DNA of 64,000 nt from Catonella massiliensis (GTDB taxonomy: Bacteria > Bacillota > Clostridia > Lachnospirales > Lachnospiraceae), in contig NZ_JAEPRJ010000001.1 of the NCBI RefSeq assembly GCF_016651435.1, positions 1,364,001-1,428,000 of the forward strand, given 5' to 3'. The notes beneath the pieces are model-generated. The model ran no database searches. It saw only the letters and a program-made list of their open reading frames with translations, and was not told where the DNA came from. The position numbers and the translations under genes are program-made. Position 1 is the first letter of the stretch, and every line of letters begins with the position of its first letter. This document shows, one piece after another, positions 17,906 through 27,723 of this stretch.

Positions 17906-19086
17906 TATCTTCTCCTGTATTTTGAAAGTGTTGGCACCAGTTCTTTAAGTGCCTCTATGGCATAATCAGTCATTTCCTGCTCAGTAAATAACCCAAAGCT
18001 AAATCTAAGTGTAGAATCAAGCAAATCATCATCAAGCCCAATTCCCTTTAGTGTTCCGCTAAAATCAGGATGGTGAGAGGAGCAGGCAGAGCCTGAAGAC
18101 ACATAAATCCCCTTTTCTTCAAGTGCATGTAGGAGAACTTCCGCCTTTACACCTCTAAAGCTTACACTTACTATCTGTGGAGCTGTCTTTCTCACATTCT
18201 CACTTAGATTCTCCTCAGTATCTACACCATTTATAGTGCAATCAGGAAAGGCTGTGAGTAAATCTCTTATAAACTTCTCTTTGATGGCATAAAGCTTGTC
18301 CATCTTTTCCTTATGTCCCTCATAAACGGCCTTAGCAGCAGCTCCTATAGCTGCAATTCCCGGTACATTCAAGGTACCTGAGCGGAGATTCTTCTGCTGC
18401 CCTCCCCCGTGTATATAAGGTGTAATACGCACTCCGTCTCTCACATAAAGAAAGCCTATCCCCTTTGGGGCATGAAACTTGTGTCCGCTTACTGAAATAA
18501 AGTCTGCACCCAGCTTTTTGGTGTTTATCTCAAACTTCCCATAGCCTTGGATTGCATCTATATGAATCAAGATATCAGGATTTTTCTCTCTAGCAAGCCT
18601 TATTATATGTTCTGCATCCGCAAGCGCACCGATTTCATTATTTACAAGCATAAAGGAGAGCATTATTGTCTCAGAGTCTATGGACTTAATGAGGTCTTCA
18701 TCCCTTATGTGACCAAGTTTATCTACCGGGAGGTAGGTTATATCATAGCCCTCTTTTGCAAGCACCTCTACCGACTGAAATACAGAGGCATGCTCAAAGC
18801 AGGTGGTAACTATCTTATTACCATAGCGTTTTCTGGTCGCTGCCCCCATAATTATAGCCTGATTGTTAGATTCAGTACCACAGGAGGTAAAGATAATCTC
18901 ACTTTTTTTAGCCTTCAAGGTCTTTGCTATCATCTCCCTTGCTTCTTCCACATATCTTTCTGCTTCAAAGCCTTTTATATGCTTAGATGAAGGATTTCCA
19001 TATGCTGTCCTCATAGTTTCATTCATTATATCGATTACACTGTCAAGCACCCTTGTGGTTGCCGCATTATCTAAATAGCATTCCAT
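17905..19086 (-). CDS. cysteine desulfurase (NifS/IscS-type) partnered with ThiI
   Basis: This 393-residue PLP enzyme removes sulfur from cysteine as a persulfide. It shows the N-terminal YLDNAATTRV, the PLP-lysine motif SVSGHKFHAPKG (about residue 200) and the catalytic-cysteine loop SSGSACSSHHP (about residue 325). It overlaps thiI by a base and so resembles B. subtilis nifZ, the ThiI-dedicated desulfurase, more than a general IscS. No iscU or sufU gene is nearby. The upstream rsmE gene ends 13 bases away. Confidence 0.92.
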   Translation of the reverse strand: MECYLDNAATTRVLDSVIDIMNETMRTAYGNPSSKHIKGFEAERYVEEAREMIAKTLKAKKSEIIFTSCGTESNNQAIIMGAATRKRYGNKIVTTCFEHASVFQSVEVLAKEGYDITYLPVDKLGHIRDEDLIKSIDSETIMLSFMLVNNEIGALADAEHIIRLAREKNPDILIHIDAIQGYGKFEINTKKLGADFISVSGHKFHAPKGIGFLYVRDGVRITPYIHGGGQQKNLRSGTLNVPGIAAIGAAAKAVYEGHKEKMDKLYAIKEKFIRDLLTAFPDCTINGVDTEENLSENVRKTAPQIVSVSFRGVKAEVLLHALEEKGIYVSSGSACSSHHPDFSGTLKGIGLDDDLLDSTLRFSFGLFTEQEMTDYAIEALKELVPTLSKYRRR

Positions 19087-19099
19087 TTATTTCTTACTC

Positions 19100-19840
19100 C
19101 TATATATCTATCTCAAATGCAAGAACTGAAATAAGGGCCAGTCCTGCAGTTTCGGTTCTAAGTATCCTGTTACCAAGGCTTATAGGCTCTGCTCCCATTT
19201 TTACGGCAAGTTCAAGCTCATCCTCAGAGATTCCACCCTCAGGTCCTATAAATATTCCTATACTCTTCTTACCATTTGCTTCTTTCACGAGCTCCCTCGC
19301 CCTATCCATTCCTTTTTCATTTTCATAGGGAATTAGGTTATATTCAAGATTCTCTGCCCTTTTAACTGCCTCGTTAAATGTAATAAATTCTGAGACTTCA
19401 GGGACTATTATCCTACCGGACTGCTTTGCAGCGGTAAGTGAAATAGTTCTCCATCTTTCAAGCTTTTTAAGTTCCTTTTTAGCATCTTCAAGCTTTACTA
19501 TGGTTCTCTTCATCATAACCGGAACTATCTCACTAACCCCAAGCTCTACTGCCTTCTGAATGATAAGCTCCATCTTGTCTTTCTTAGGTAGCCCCTGAAA
19601 GAGGATGATTTTAGCAGGAAGTTCAGACTTGCCTCCCTCACAGTCAACTATCTTACATACTATCCTATCAGGTAGAAACTCGCTGATTTTTGCAGTGTAA
19701 AGAAGACCGTTACCCGCAGAAAGCCTTATTTCATCATCTTCCTTCATCCTCAGTACATTTTTAATGTGATTAACGTCACTTCCGGTAATATAAGCAGCCT
19801 CGCCGTCTATATTACCGCTATCTATAAAAAAGTTTGACAT
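19100..19840 (-). CDS. rsmE: 16S rRNA (uracil-1498-N3)-methyltransferase
   Basis: This 246-residue SPOUT-family enzyme methylates U1498 of 16S rRNA. The C-terminal knot is marked by IGIFIGPEGGISEDELELA and then LGNRILRTETAGLALIS, which are diagnostic. An N-terminal PUA-like domain includes HIKNVLRM. The gene is separated by a single base from prmA, an order (prmA-rsmE) very common in Firmicutes. Confidence 0.93.
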   Translation of the reverse strand: MSNFFIDSGNIDGEAAYITGSDVNHIKNVLRMKEDDEIRLSAGNGLLYTAKISEFLPDRIVCKIVDCEGGKSELPAKIILFQGLPKKDKMELIIQKAVELGVSEIVPVMMKRTIVKLEDAKKELKKLERWRTISLTAAKQSGRIIVPEVSEFITFNEAVKRAENLEYNLIPYENEKGMDRARELVKEANGKKSIGIFIGPEGGISEDELELAVKMGAEPISLGNRILRTETAGLALISVLAFEIDI

Positions 19841-19841
19841 T

Positions 19842-20858
19842 CTACTTCCTCGCTACTAAGCATACCCAGTCATTATCACAGGTATTGGAAACAAGTCTAA
19901 GTCCCGCATCCTGTATTGCTCTTATCACATCATCTGCAAGCTCCTTTACTATACCTGAACAGACATAATAACCGCCTTCTTTAAGTGCAGGAGTGATTAT
20001 AGGTGTTAAAGGCACAAGCACAGGGGCAAGAATATTGGCTACAACTATGTCATACTGCGTTTTGTAAAGCTCTTTACAAAGCTCTTCATCTTCAAGCAGG
20101 TTTCCTGTTTCAAGCCTTGCCATATCCTCTGTAATATCGTTTATCTCAAGATTTTCCTTTGCAGACTTAACTGCCACAGGATCTATATCCACAGCATAAG
20201 CCCATTTCGCTCCCAGCTTAAGCGCCGCTATGGTAAGAATAGCACTACCACAGCCTACGTCAAGAATCTTAGAATCCCTCTTTACATATTTTTGCAGTGC
20301 TTCCACACAAAGCCTAGTGGTTTCGTGAGTTCCCGTACCAAAGGCAACTCCGGGATCCAGCTTTATGACAACATCCTCTTCTCTCACATCTGATGGTTCT
20401 TCCCAAGTAGGAGTAACCACTATGTTGTCTCCTATTCTAAATGTATGGAAGTAGTCTTTCCACTTATTTGCCCAGTCTGCCTCGTCCGTTTCTGAAATGT
20501 AGATTGCACCGCTTCCCACATCCACAAAGTTGGCAACCTCTTCAAGCCCTTCTCTAATCTTTTCTATGAGCTCATCCGAATAAAAGGCTGCTATATCTTC
20601 AATGCCTGTTCCACTATTGTAGAATGCGGATGAAGACTCATCAGGAGCACCGTCGCTTAGATAAAACACAAGCTCCGCACTTCCGTCATTGGGCTCGCTT
20701 TCAGGAAGAATATCCACATACATCTGCTTCTTTTCAGCCTCTGTAAGCGGTACCTTGTCAATGACTTCTACCCCGTATATGCCAAGTTCCGCAAGCATAT
20801 CTATAATCAAATCAGTTGCCTCTGTTGTTGTTTCGAGTCTGTACTTAAGCCATTTCAT
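19842..20858 (-). CDS. prmA: ribosomal protein L11 methyltransferase
   Basis: This enzyme of about 338 residues methylates lysines and the N-terminus of ribosomal protein L11. The SAM motif ILDVGCGSAILTIAALKLGA and the NILAPVL catalytic loop are clear, as is the WANKWKDYFHTFRIG segment before them. A longer in-frame reading exists up to 20915. However, GGGAGGG within it sits seven bases before ATG-AAA-TGG at 20858, and homologues begin MKW, so this start is preferred. It is the first gene of prmA-rsmE-desulfurase-thiI, preceded by a TTGCAA-17-TAAAAT promoter. Confidence 0.92.
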   Translation of the reverse strand: MKWLKYRLETTTEATDLIIDMLAELGIYGVEVIDKVPLTEAEKKQMYVDILPESEPNDGSAELVFYLSDGAPDESSSAFYNSGTGIEDIAAFYSDELIEKIREGLEEVANFVDVGSGAIYISETDEADWANKWKDYFHTFRIGDNIVVTPTWEEPSDVREEDVVIKLDPGVAFGTGTHETTRLCVEALQKYVKRDSKILDVGCGSAILTIAALKLGAKWAYAVDIDPVAVKSAKENLEINDITEDMARLETGNLLEDEELCKELYKTQYDIVVANILAPVLVPLTPIITPALKEGGYYVCSGIVKELADDVIRAIQDAGLRLVSNTCDNDWVCLVARK

Positions 20859-20905
20859 AGTCATCCCTCCCATTGTTATGCTGTTATCTTTAGTAAAACC
20901 TACTA

Positions 20906-20934
20906 ATTTTATCACATAAGTTTCATTTTTGCAA
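20906..20934 (-). promoter_or_regulatory. promoter of prmA-rsmE-desulfurase-thiI
   Basis: Minus-strand TTGCAA (20929-20934) and TAAAAT (20906-20911) are 17 bases apart, about 48 bases before the preferred prmA start. Confidence 0.55.
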
Positions 20935-20966
20935 AAGGCTCTCTCGTACTTTTTTTTGCAAGATAC

Positions 20967-20995
20967 TTGAATATTTGCAAAATTTATGCTAAACT
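20967..20995 (+). promoter_or_regulatory. promoter of tRNA-Leu
   Basis: TTGAAT (20967-20972) and TAAACT (20990-20995) are 17 bases apart, and the -10 lies 12 bases before the mature tRNA 5' end. Confidence 0.55.
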
Positions 20996-21007
20996 ACTTC
21001 TTGCTTT

Positions 21008-21090
21008 GCAGGAGTGGCGGAATGGTAGACGCATCAGACTCAAAATCTGACGATAGCAATATCATGTGGGTTCAAGTCCCATCTCCTGTA
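21008..21090 (+). tRNA. tRNA-Leu (CAA anticodon)
   Basis: The acceptor arms GCAGGAG and CTCCTGT pair with one terminal G-U. The D-arm is class II type (GTGGCGGAATGGTAGACGCA). The anticodon stem TCAGA/TCTGA closes the loop CTCAAAA, giving anticodon CAA, which reads UUG. A long variable arm and the T-arm GTGGGTTCAAGTCCCAT follow. CCA is not encoded, so it must be added after transcription. A strong terminator lies just downstream. Confidence 0.95.
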
Positions 21091-21094
21091 TCAC

Positions 21095-21128
21095 AGGATG
21101 TCAAATGATTTTGACATCCTATTTTTAT
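21095..21128 (+). terminator. terminator of tRNA-Leu
   Basis: AGGATGTCAAA and its complement form an 11-bp stem with a 4-base loop, followed by ATTTTTAT, five bases after the tRNA. Confidence 0.9.
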
Positions 21129-21171
21129 CTTCAGGAAATTTCTTAGAAATTACTTGTCAAATAAAAATCTC

Positions 21172-23901
21172 TTACTTCCAGTTTGCAAATACCTTACTAG
21201 CCACATCTACTCCCGTATAACTCCCTCTGCCTTCACCTTCTACAACCACACTGATAGCAATCTGCTTTCCGTTTCTTTCACCAAAGCCCATAAACCACGA
21301 GTGATCTCCCTTAGTGCCATCTTCCTTTTTGTATTCTGCAGTTCCTGTTTTCCCATATATGTCAAATCCCAGCCAGGACAGCTTCTTAGCTGTGCCCTCA
21401 GTAACTACTGCCCTCATATAAGACTTGATGGTTTCTGCCTTTTTCTTTGAGCAAAGCCTTCCTGCTTTTGATGCCTCAAAGCTCTTTACAACCCTTTTTC
21501 CATCTTCGGTTGTTATTTCTCCAACGGTATAAGGCTTCATTAACACTCCGCCATTGGCTATAGTAGCCGCTATAAGAGCATTGTGAAAAGGAGTTATTTG
21601 AGTCTTTCCCTGTCCTATGGCTGTCTGCATCACCTCACCAAGGCTGGATGAAGAATCCAGTACAAAGCTGCTTTTTGAGGTGGTAAGGGCAAATGGAAGC
21701 TCCTTATTGAAGAGAAATTTCTCAGCAAGCTTCATATATTTACCCTTGTTAAGCCCTATGCCAATACTTGCAAAGGCACCATTACAGGAGTTAGCAAAGG
21801 CTTTCTTCAAATCTTCTTTTCCATGTTTAATCTTGTCATAGCAGGCTATACTCTCTCCACTTACGGTATATACTCCCTTGCAGTCAAAGTTAAATTTGTC
21901 ATAGTTTTTATTCTCACTTATGTATTCAAGAGCAGTAATTACCTTAAAAGTTGACCCCGGTGGATATAGCCCGTTTGTTGCCCTATTTACAAGCTTAGCA
22001 TCCTTTTTGGGCAGCTTTGACAGGCTGTCCCAGTCCGCAAGTACAGTGTTTGGATTATAATCAGGCTTTGATACCATGGCAAGCACCTTACCGGTCTCCG
22101 GCTCAATGATAACTCCTGCTCCGTGAAAGCCCTCCAGTGCATTATTTAAGCTCTTTTGAAGCCTGCTGTCTATGGTAGTAACTACGTTATCACCTTTATT
22201 TTTGACCTGATTCAGTCTCTCAATCACCCTGTTAACCGCATTGTCATTAGAGGTCAAAAGCTCATAATTCATAATAGCTTCTATCCCTGTCTTACCGGAT
22301 ACATTTCTCCCTACTATGTGGCTGTACATATCTCCATAAGGATATACCCTCACACTCTTGCCCTTTTCTTCTTTGGTGTATGCAAGCACATCGCCGTCAG
22401 CAGAGAGTATCTTTCCTCTGGATACATAGGCCGCATAGATATCAGTCCTTTTATTGTAGGCATTGTTCATGATCTTTGGTGCTGTTTCAAATTCAAAATA
22501 TGTGAGGTAGCCTACCATGCCTACAAAGAGTCCTATAATCAGGTAGGTCAGTCCCAGAGGCTTTTTGATAGGCTTAGTAGCTACTGTTTCCACAGCCTCG
22601 GCATTTTTATTACCCGCTATATAAAGCCCCTGTATTACACCAAATATAAATATCGTACTTATGATTGAACTCCCTCCCTGACTGACAAGAGGAAGAGTTA
22701 CTCCTGTTGATGGTATGAACTTTACGGTTCCACCTATGGATAAAAATGTCTGAAACGAGTACATTGTTGCACAGCCTATGGATACAAGCTGATGAAACGC
22801 ACTCTTTGTTCTCCAGGCAAGTAAAATAAACGCTATTATTGTACATAGATAAATCAGTATGAGGCAAAAACCAAAAAGCAGGCCAAGCTCCTCACAAAGA
22901 CCTGAGAATATAAAGTCACTCTCAACCACAGGTGTATTGGTAGGAGCACCATTGCCAAGGCCAAAGCCAAACCAGCCACCGCTTCCTATACCAAAGAGCG
23001 ACTGAGTTACCTGGTAGCCCTTGTCATCTATGTATTTCCAGGGATTTACAAAGGCCTGCACCCTCACCCTTACATGGGCGAAGATGTAGTAGCCTGCAAT
23101 AGCAGACAATATGCCTCCTCCTGTAAATAGTCCAAGAAGTTTGACATTGCCAGTGGCAAAATAAGTCATTACTACAAAGGTAGTAAAGTATAGCATAGCT
23201 CCACCAAGGTCTTTACTAAGCACAAGAAGAAGCACCATTACTGCTGTTAAACAGGTTGTTATTATTATTTGTTTAAGGCTTCTGCTTACATAAAACAAAG
23301 AAGCTATCATAAATATCAAAAGAATCTTTACAAACTCGGACGGCTGTATACTTACTCCAAACACCTTTATCCAGTTTTTAGCTCCGTATTGTACTCTGGC
23401 CCTTAAAAACACATAGGCAAGGGAGGCTATTCCGGTTACCGCATAGAGATAGCCCATATTTCTAAGCATGGTCATCTTCTTTATCAGAAATGGAAGTATG
23501 AGGCAGGCTATGAGTGCGGCGGCTACAAATACAGTCTGTTTTGCTCCCAACACGAAGTTAAGCCTTGTAACAAAGACAAAGCCCACTGCTATGAGAAACT
23601 GCATATGAAAGAACAGGGTTTTAAACAGCTTCCTGTAAAATATTCTATACAAAAATGTAGTTACAACAAAGAGCAGTACCTGTACAAAATACAGTATAAC
23701 CACCTTTATTTCCGGAGTTTTTAGGAATATACATAAAAACCCTGCCAAATGAAACATAAGGATGAGTACAGGCTGGAAAAAGTATATCTCACCGTTTCTT
23801 TTTTTATCACCATATACAAAGCCGATAAAGCCTAAATATGCATATATCGCGGTAATAATAATTATAATGTACTTAGATAGTTCACTTACTAAACTTTGCA
23901 A
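21172..23901 (-). CDS. SEDS (FtsW/RodA-like) glycosyltransferase fused to a class B penicillin-binding protein
   Basis: This is one 909-residue polypeptide. Residues 1 to about 430 are polytopic and read as a SEDS peptidoglycan polymerase (VQYGAKNWIKVFGVSIQPSE, LSKDLGGAMLYF, PLVSQGGSS). A further membrane helix near residue 460 is followed by a transpeptidase domain with STFK (Ser about 650), SCN (about 705) and KTG (about 851). The usual large PBP2 dimerisation region is short, as in PbpA-type proteins. SEDS and bPBP partners are normally separate but cooperating proteins; here they are joined. The start is TTG at 23899-23901, with AGAGAGG nine bases upstream, overlapping the U32 gene by 20 bases. 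It is the last gene of the ruvAB-zapA operon. Confidence 0.9.
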   Translation of the reverse strand: MQSLVSELSKYIIIIITAIYAYLGFIGFVYGDKKRNGEIYFFQPVLILMFHLAGFLCIFLKTPEIKVVILYFVQVLLFVVTTFLYRIFYRKLFKTLFFHMQFLIAVGFVFVTRLNFVLGAKQTVFVAAALIACLILPFLIKKMTMLRNMGYLYAVTGIASLAYVFLRARVQYGAKNWIKVFGVSIQPSEFVKILLIFMIASLFYVSRSLKQIIITTCLTAVMVLLLVLSKDLGGAMLYFTTFVVMTYFATGNVKLLGLFTGGGILSAIAGYYIFAHVRVRVQAFVNPWKYIDDKGYQVTQSLFGIGSGGWFGFGLGNGAPTNTPVVESDFIFSGLCEELGLLFGFCLILIYLCTIIAFILLAWRTKSAFHQLVSIGCATMYSFQTFLSIGGTVKFIPSTGVTLPLVSQGGSSIISTIFIFGVIQGLYIAGNKNAEAVETVATKPIKKPLGLTYLIIGLFVGMVGYLTYFEFETAPKIMNNAYNKRTDIYAAYVSRGKILSADGDVLAYTKEEKGKSVRVYPYGDMYSHIVGRNVSGKTGIEAIMNYELLTSNDNAVNRVIERLNQVKNKGDNVVTTIDSRLQKSLNNALEGFHGAGVIIEPETGKVLAMVSKPDYNPNTVLADWDSLSKLPKKDAKLVNRATNGLYPPGSTFKVITALEYISENKNYDKFNFDCKGVYTVSGESIACYDKIKHGKEDLKKAFANSCNGAFASIGIGLNKGKYMKLAEKFLFNKELPFALTTSKSSFVLDSSSSLGEVMQTAIGQGKTQITPFHNALIAATIANGGVLMKPYTVGEITTEDGKRVVKSFEASKAGRLCSKKKAETIKSYMRAVVTEGTAKKLSWLGFDIYGKTGTAEYKKEDGTKGDHSWFMGFGERNGKQIAISVVVEGEGRGSYTGVDVASKVFANWK

Positions 23902-26359
23902 GCTTCATTACCTCTCTTACTTCTGAATCCGTTTCAAATGAAAAATCGAGCCTTAAAAAGTCAGGCGAAAGTTCCCTAATCTCATCCATTTTCTCAAATA
24001 GGTTAAGCGGAACATCCTGATATACATAGTTGGTACAGCTCTCACAGTCCTTGATTATAGGAAATTTACCCCTCTTTCCATCAGACTTGCTCTTCTTATT
24101 CTCTATATAAAGAATGTCAGGAAGCCTCTTATCACCTTTTTTAAGTTCTTTCACACAGGCTCCTTTATTTTTCCATTGGCACTGAGTCATAACCATAAGC
24201 TCTTCTCGTCCATATACCACCAGAGAGAGCTTTGAGGATACAGTTATATTGTTTCTTACAGCCTCTGCCTCTCTTATGCTTTGTTCAAGTGAAGCTGTAT
24301 AATGATTAATCCCAAAGTCAGAAAGAGCTTCTACAGCCTTTGAATTAAAGGCATATAAATTGGTATCTCCTATCATATCAAAGGATATAGATGACAGTTT
24401 CTCCAATTCCTTTACAAAGGATATTTCTTCTAAGTTCCTTACTAAAAAGCCTTTAATCCTAAAAAGGAGGTCAAACCCTGTATTCCCTTTTGCAAAAAAT
24501 CTCTGATATTTTTCTTTGTTATTTCTCCTAAATATCTCAGGAAGCCTAAGATAAAGCATCCTACCTTCATTTTCTGCCTCATCAAGCCCTTTTTTAATAT
24601 CTGCAAGTCCAAAAAGCTCAGTATTTATTATTATCTCTGTCCTGTCTTTGTAAGGTCTGGTTACCTCCAATACAGTTTTTAACTGCTTTAAGTCAGAGAC
24701 AACAACCTCATAAAAAGGATTGAAGTCTGGCTTAGGAATCACACTATGAGCCTCAGTGTCAGGCTTCATTTTGTTTTTCATACATTTTCCGACAATTTCC
24801 GCTTCAAGGGCTTCACAGGCCGTTCTTCTAAGCTCGTTCAGAGCTGACATCGGAAAGAAAACATCTCCCACGAGATTTACATCAATATCCTCTCTCTTAA
24901 GAGTAAATTCAGTATCACCCATCTTTAGTAGAGATGAGCAGACTCTCTCTTCATCCACAGGCCTGTTTTCGGCTTTCATACAGATGGCTCCGTTTACTGA
25001 AATACTGGTATCATCTGTATAAAGAGTCAGGATAAGCTCGTTGTCAGCCTCTGCATAAAAGCTTGCTTTAATTCTCTTTTTAATAGGTTTTAAGATAATA
25101 TTATCGTTTATATCGTTAAGCAGTACTTCGTTTTTTGTCCTGTACACACAAAGCCCTGCCTTAACAGGCAAGCCCTTCGTAAAGTTAGCTTCAAAGCTCT
25201 CTCCCTTTTTCTTGCCATCCTTAAGAGTAAACTCATACACAGGCTCTGTAGGCCTATTATCAGACCTGATTTCCACCACATCATGTGCGTTTAGGTCTTT
25301 CTCTGCACTAATTAGCATCACATTTTTTCTACCGCTTGCAATCACATTGATAACTCTTCCAACAAGCACTCCATTGTGATTTGGCCTCGTGTTAGCCATC
25401 ATCTCAAGGCCGTTATGATTAACCAGATAGCCCTTTGTAAAGCTGCCTCTGTTGTAGATATCAGAGAGCTTTTCTACATCCTCATTTCTCTCACGCACAG
25501 CCTGAGTAGAATCAAACTCTTCTCTTCCATCATTTAAGTACACATCTGTCCATTTTCTGTATAAATAAGCTGTAAGAGCAGCATATTCAGGGCGTTTCAT
25601 CCTACCCTCTATCTTAAATGAATCTATACCCGCCTCCACCATATCAGGAATGAGGTCGAGGGCGCAGATATCCTTTGGACTAAGCAGATATGGCTTAGTC
25701 TCAAGGCTCTTTCCGGGGCTTATACCAGATGAATTCTCCCCTTCGTAAAGGTTGTAACTCATACGGCAAGGTCCTGCACAGCTTCCTCTGTTTCCGCTTC
25801 TTCCTCCATTCATAACGGACATAAGGCACTGTCCCGAATAACAGACACAGAGTGCCCCATGTACAAAGCACTCTATCTCTATATCGTCATCCCTAAAGGC
25901 TTCTACTTCTTTAAGGGATAATTCCCTTGAAAGCACCAGCCTCTCGACACCATACTGTTTAAGAAGCCTTGTGGCTCCTGTATCACAGACAGTCATCTGA
26001 GTGCTGGCGTGGAGTGCAAGGTCAGGAAAGCTTTCACGAAGAAATTTTAATACTCCAAAATCCTGCACAAGAATAGCATCAATACCCGCCTTATAGTACG
26101 GAAGCACATAGTTATAAAGCCCCTTCATCTCATTTTCCTTGATAAGGGTATTGATAGTCATATATAGTTTTTTATCGTGCAAATGGGCATAGTGAATGGC
26201 TTCCACCAATTCTTTTTCTTCAGGATTATCCGCAAAGGCTCTGGCCCCAAAGCTTTTTCCACCTATGTAGCAGGCATCAGCTCCACCTGCAAAAGCAGCC
26301 CTCATCCTCTCTACTGAGCCTGCAGGAGCAAGTATTTCTATTTCTTTTTTCTTATTCAT
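23882..26359 (-). CDS. large U32-family protein with C-terminal extension (RlhA-like)
   Basis: This 825-residue U32 protein starts ILAPAGSVERMRAAFAGGADACYIGG and carries the signature CFVHGALCVCYSGQCLMS (near residue 166). A cysteine loop (GSCAGPCRMSYN) follows. The second half contains a DUF3656-type collagenase-like region and a late Cys cluster (CQWKNKGACV, DCESC). Length and layout resemble E. coli RlhA, which is needed for 5-hydroxycytidine in 23S rRNA, more than TrhP. Rather than a protease it is probably an RNA hydroxylation factor. It lies 3 bases after zapA and overlaps the SEDS-PBP gene. Confidence 0.85.
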   Translation of the reverse strand: MNKKKEIEILAPAGSVERMRAAFAGGADACYIGGKSFGARAFADNPEEKELVEAIHYAHLHDKKLYMTINTLIKENEMKGLYNYVLPYYKAGIDAILVQDFGVLKFLRESFPDLALHASTQMTVCDTGATRLLKQYGVERLVLSRELSLKEVEAFRDDDIEIECFVHGALCVCYSGQCLMSVMNGGRSGNRGSCAGPCRMSYNLYEGENSSGISPGKSLETKPYLLSPKDICALDLIPDMVEAGIDSFKIEGRMKRPEYAALTAYLYRKWTDVYLNDGREEFDSTQAVRERNEDVEKLSDIYNRGSFTKGYLVNHNGLEMMANTRPNHNGVLVGRVINVIASGRKNVMLISAEKDLNAHDVVEIRSDNRPTEPVYEFTLKDGKKKGESFEANFTKGLPVKAGLCVYRTKNEVLLNDINDNIILKPIKKRIKASFYAEADNELILTLYTDDTSISVNGAICMKAENRPVDEERVCSSLLKMGDTEFTLKREDIDVNLVGDVFFPMSALNELRRTACEALEAEIVGKCMKNKMKPDTEAHSVIPKPDFNPFYEVVVSDLKQLKTVLEVTRPYKDRTEIIINTELFGLADIKKGLDEAENEGRMLYLRLPEIFRRNNKEKYQRFFAKGNTGFDLLFRIKGFLVRNLEEISFVKELEKLSSISFDMIGDTNLYAFNSKAVEALSDFGINHYTASLEQSIREAEAVRNNITVSSKLSLVVYGREELMVMTQCQWKNKGACVKELKKGDKRLPDILYIENKKSKSDGKRGKFPIIKDCESCTNYVYQDVPLNLFEKMDEIRELSPDFLRLDFSFETDSEVREVMKLAKFSK

Positions 26360-26362
26360 CTG

Positions 26363-26689
26363 TTACTTTCGTTTTTTTCCTCGTTCTTCTTCCTTCTTTG
26401 AAATAAGTTCATGTTTAAGTTCAAATATTTCCTTATTTCTCTCCTCTATTTCTTTCTCCAGATCTTCTTTTTTCTCTACCATTTTGTAGTATTCATCAGC
26501 AAGATTAATCTGCAGCATAAGATTCTTATGCTTCTCATCCAAATGCTTATACCCATCCTCTTTAGCAAGAGCGGCATATCTTGAGTTTAAGAATAGGGCG
26601 ATTTTTTGTAAATACTCTTCGCTTTCGTATCCGCTAATGGTATATTGTTTATTATTGATAATAACCTTGATATCATTTTTTACATTCAT
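26363..26689 (-). CDS. zapA: cell division protein ZapA
   Basis: This 108-residue protein has an N-terminal ZapA head (KVIINNKQYTISGYESEEYLQKIALFLN) and a long charged coiled coil to the C-terminus. ZapA bundles FtsZ filaments at mid-cell. Placement between ruvB and U32 genes, in the same operon as a SEDS-PBP fusion, suggests a division link for the operon. Length is normal. Confidence 0.88.
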   Translation of the reverse strand: MNVKNDIKVIINNKQYTISGYESEEYLQKIALFLNSRYAALAKEDGYKHLDEKHKNLMLQINLADEYYKMVEKKEDLEKEIEERNKEIFELKHELISKKEEERGKKRK

Positions 26690-26708
26690 ATTTTCACCCC
26701 AACATAGT

Positions 26709-27710
26709 CTACCTTAAGCCCAAATGTGTATAGGCAAGGTCAGTAACTATCCTTCCTCTTTGTGTTCTTGCTAGGAATCCTGACTGAATCAAATACGGCT
26801 CATATACATCCTCTATTGTTGCCGTATCCTCTCCTATGGAAACCGCTATTGTCTCTAAGCCAACAGGGCCTCCGTTAAACTTTTCTATCATTGTAGTAAG
26901 TATCTCTCTGTCTATATGGTCAAGCCCGTAACTGTCTATATTAAGAAGTGCAAGCACCTCTGTTGCAACCTCTTTTGTTACCTTGCCATCATATTTTACC
27001 TCTGCAAAATCCCTTACCCTCTTTAGCAGCCTGTTGGCAAGTCTTGGAGTACCTCTTGAACGTCTTGCCATCTCTAAGGCCGCATCCTCATCTACCTTCA
27101 CTCCCAGTACACCTGCAGAACGCACAATTATGGTCTTTAGTTCTGGCAAGGTATAGTATTCAAGCCTGTTAACCACTCCAAATCTGTCCCTAAGAGGAGC
27201 AGAAAGCATACCCGCCCTCGTGGTTGCACCTATTAAAGTAAACTTGGGCAGTTCAAGCCTAATGCTCTTTGAAGTTGCCCCTTTTCCTATAACCACATCT
27301 ATGGCAAAGTCCTCCATAGCAGGATAAAGTACCTCTTCAACCTGTCTGTTCAGCCTGTGAATCTCATCTACAAAGAGCACATCCCCTTCTTTGAGATTGT
27401 TTAATATGGCTGCAACATCTCCCGGCTTCTCTATGGCAGGACCTGAGGTAATCTTAATATGTACTCCCATTTCATTTGCTATGATGCCGGCAAGAGTAGT
27501 CTTACCAAGTCCCGGTGGTCCGTAAAGAAGCACATGGTCAAGCGGTTCTTTTCTTCCCTTAGCTGCCTCTATATACACCTTCATCATTTCCTTGGCTTTT
27601 TTCTGTCCGATGTAATCAGTCAAAAACTTAGGCCTTAGAGTATCATCATTTCTTATATCTTCCTCTGAAGCGACTGTAGATATTATCCGTCTTTTTGTAT
27701 CGTTTTGCAT
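26709..27710 (-). CDS. ruvB: Holliday junction branch migration helicase RuvB
   Basis: This 333-residue AAA+ motor drives branch migration with RuvA. The N-terminal [19 protein letters not shown], Walker [12 protein letters not shown] (about residue 63), Walker [17 protein letters not shown], and sensor region [21 protein letters not shown] are all present. The C-terminal winged helix ends [16 protein letters not shown]. It follows ruvA by 13 bases. Confidence 0.97.
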   Translation of the reverse strand: MQNDTKRRIISTVASEEDIRNDDTLRPKFLTDYIGQKKAKEMMKVYIEAAKGRKEPLDHVLLYGPPGLGKTTLAGIIANEMGVHIKITSGPAIEKPGDVAAILNNLKEGDVLFVDEIHRLNRQVEEVLYPAMEDFAIDVVIGKGATSKSIRLELPKFTLIGATTRAGMLSAPLRDRFGVVNRLEYYTLPELKTIIVRSAGVLGVKVDEDAALEMARRSRGTPRLANRLLKRVRDFAEVKYDGKVTKEVATEVLALLNIDSYGLDHIDREILTTMIEKFNGGPVGLETIAVSIGEDTATIEDVYEPYLIQSGFLARTQRGRIVTDLAYTHLGLR

Positions 27711-27723
27711 CTATTTCAACCTT

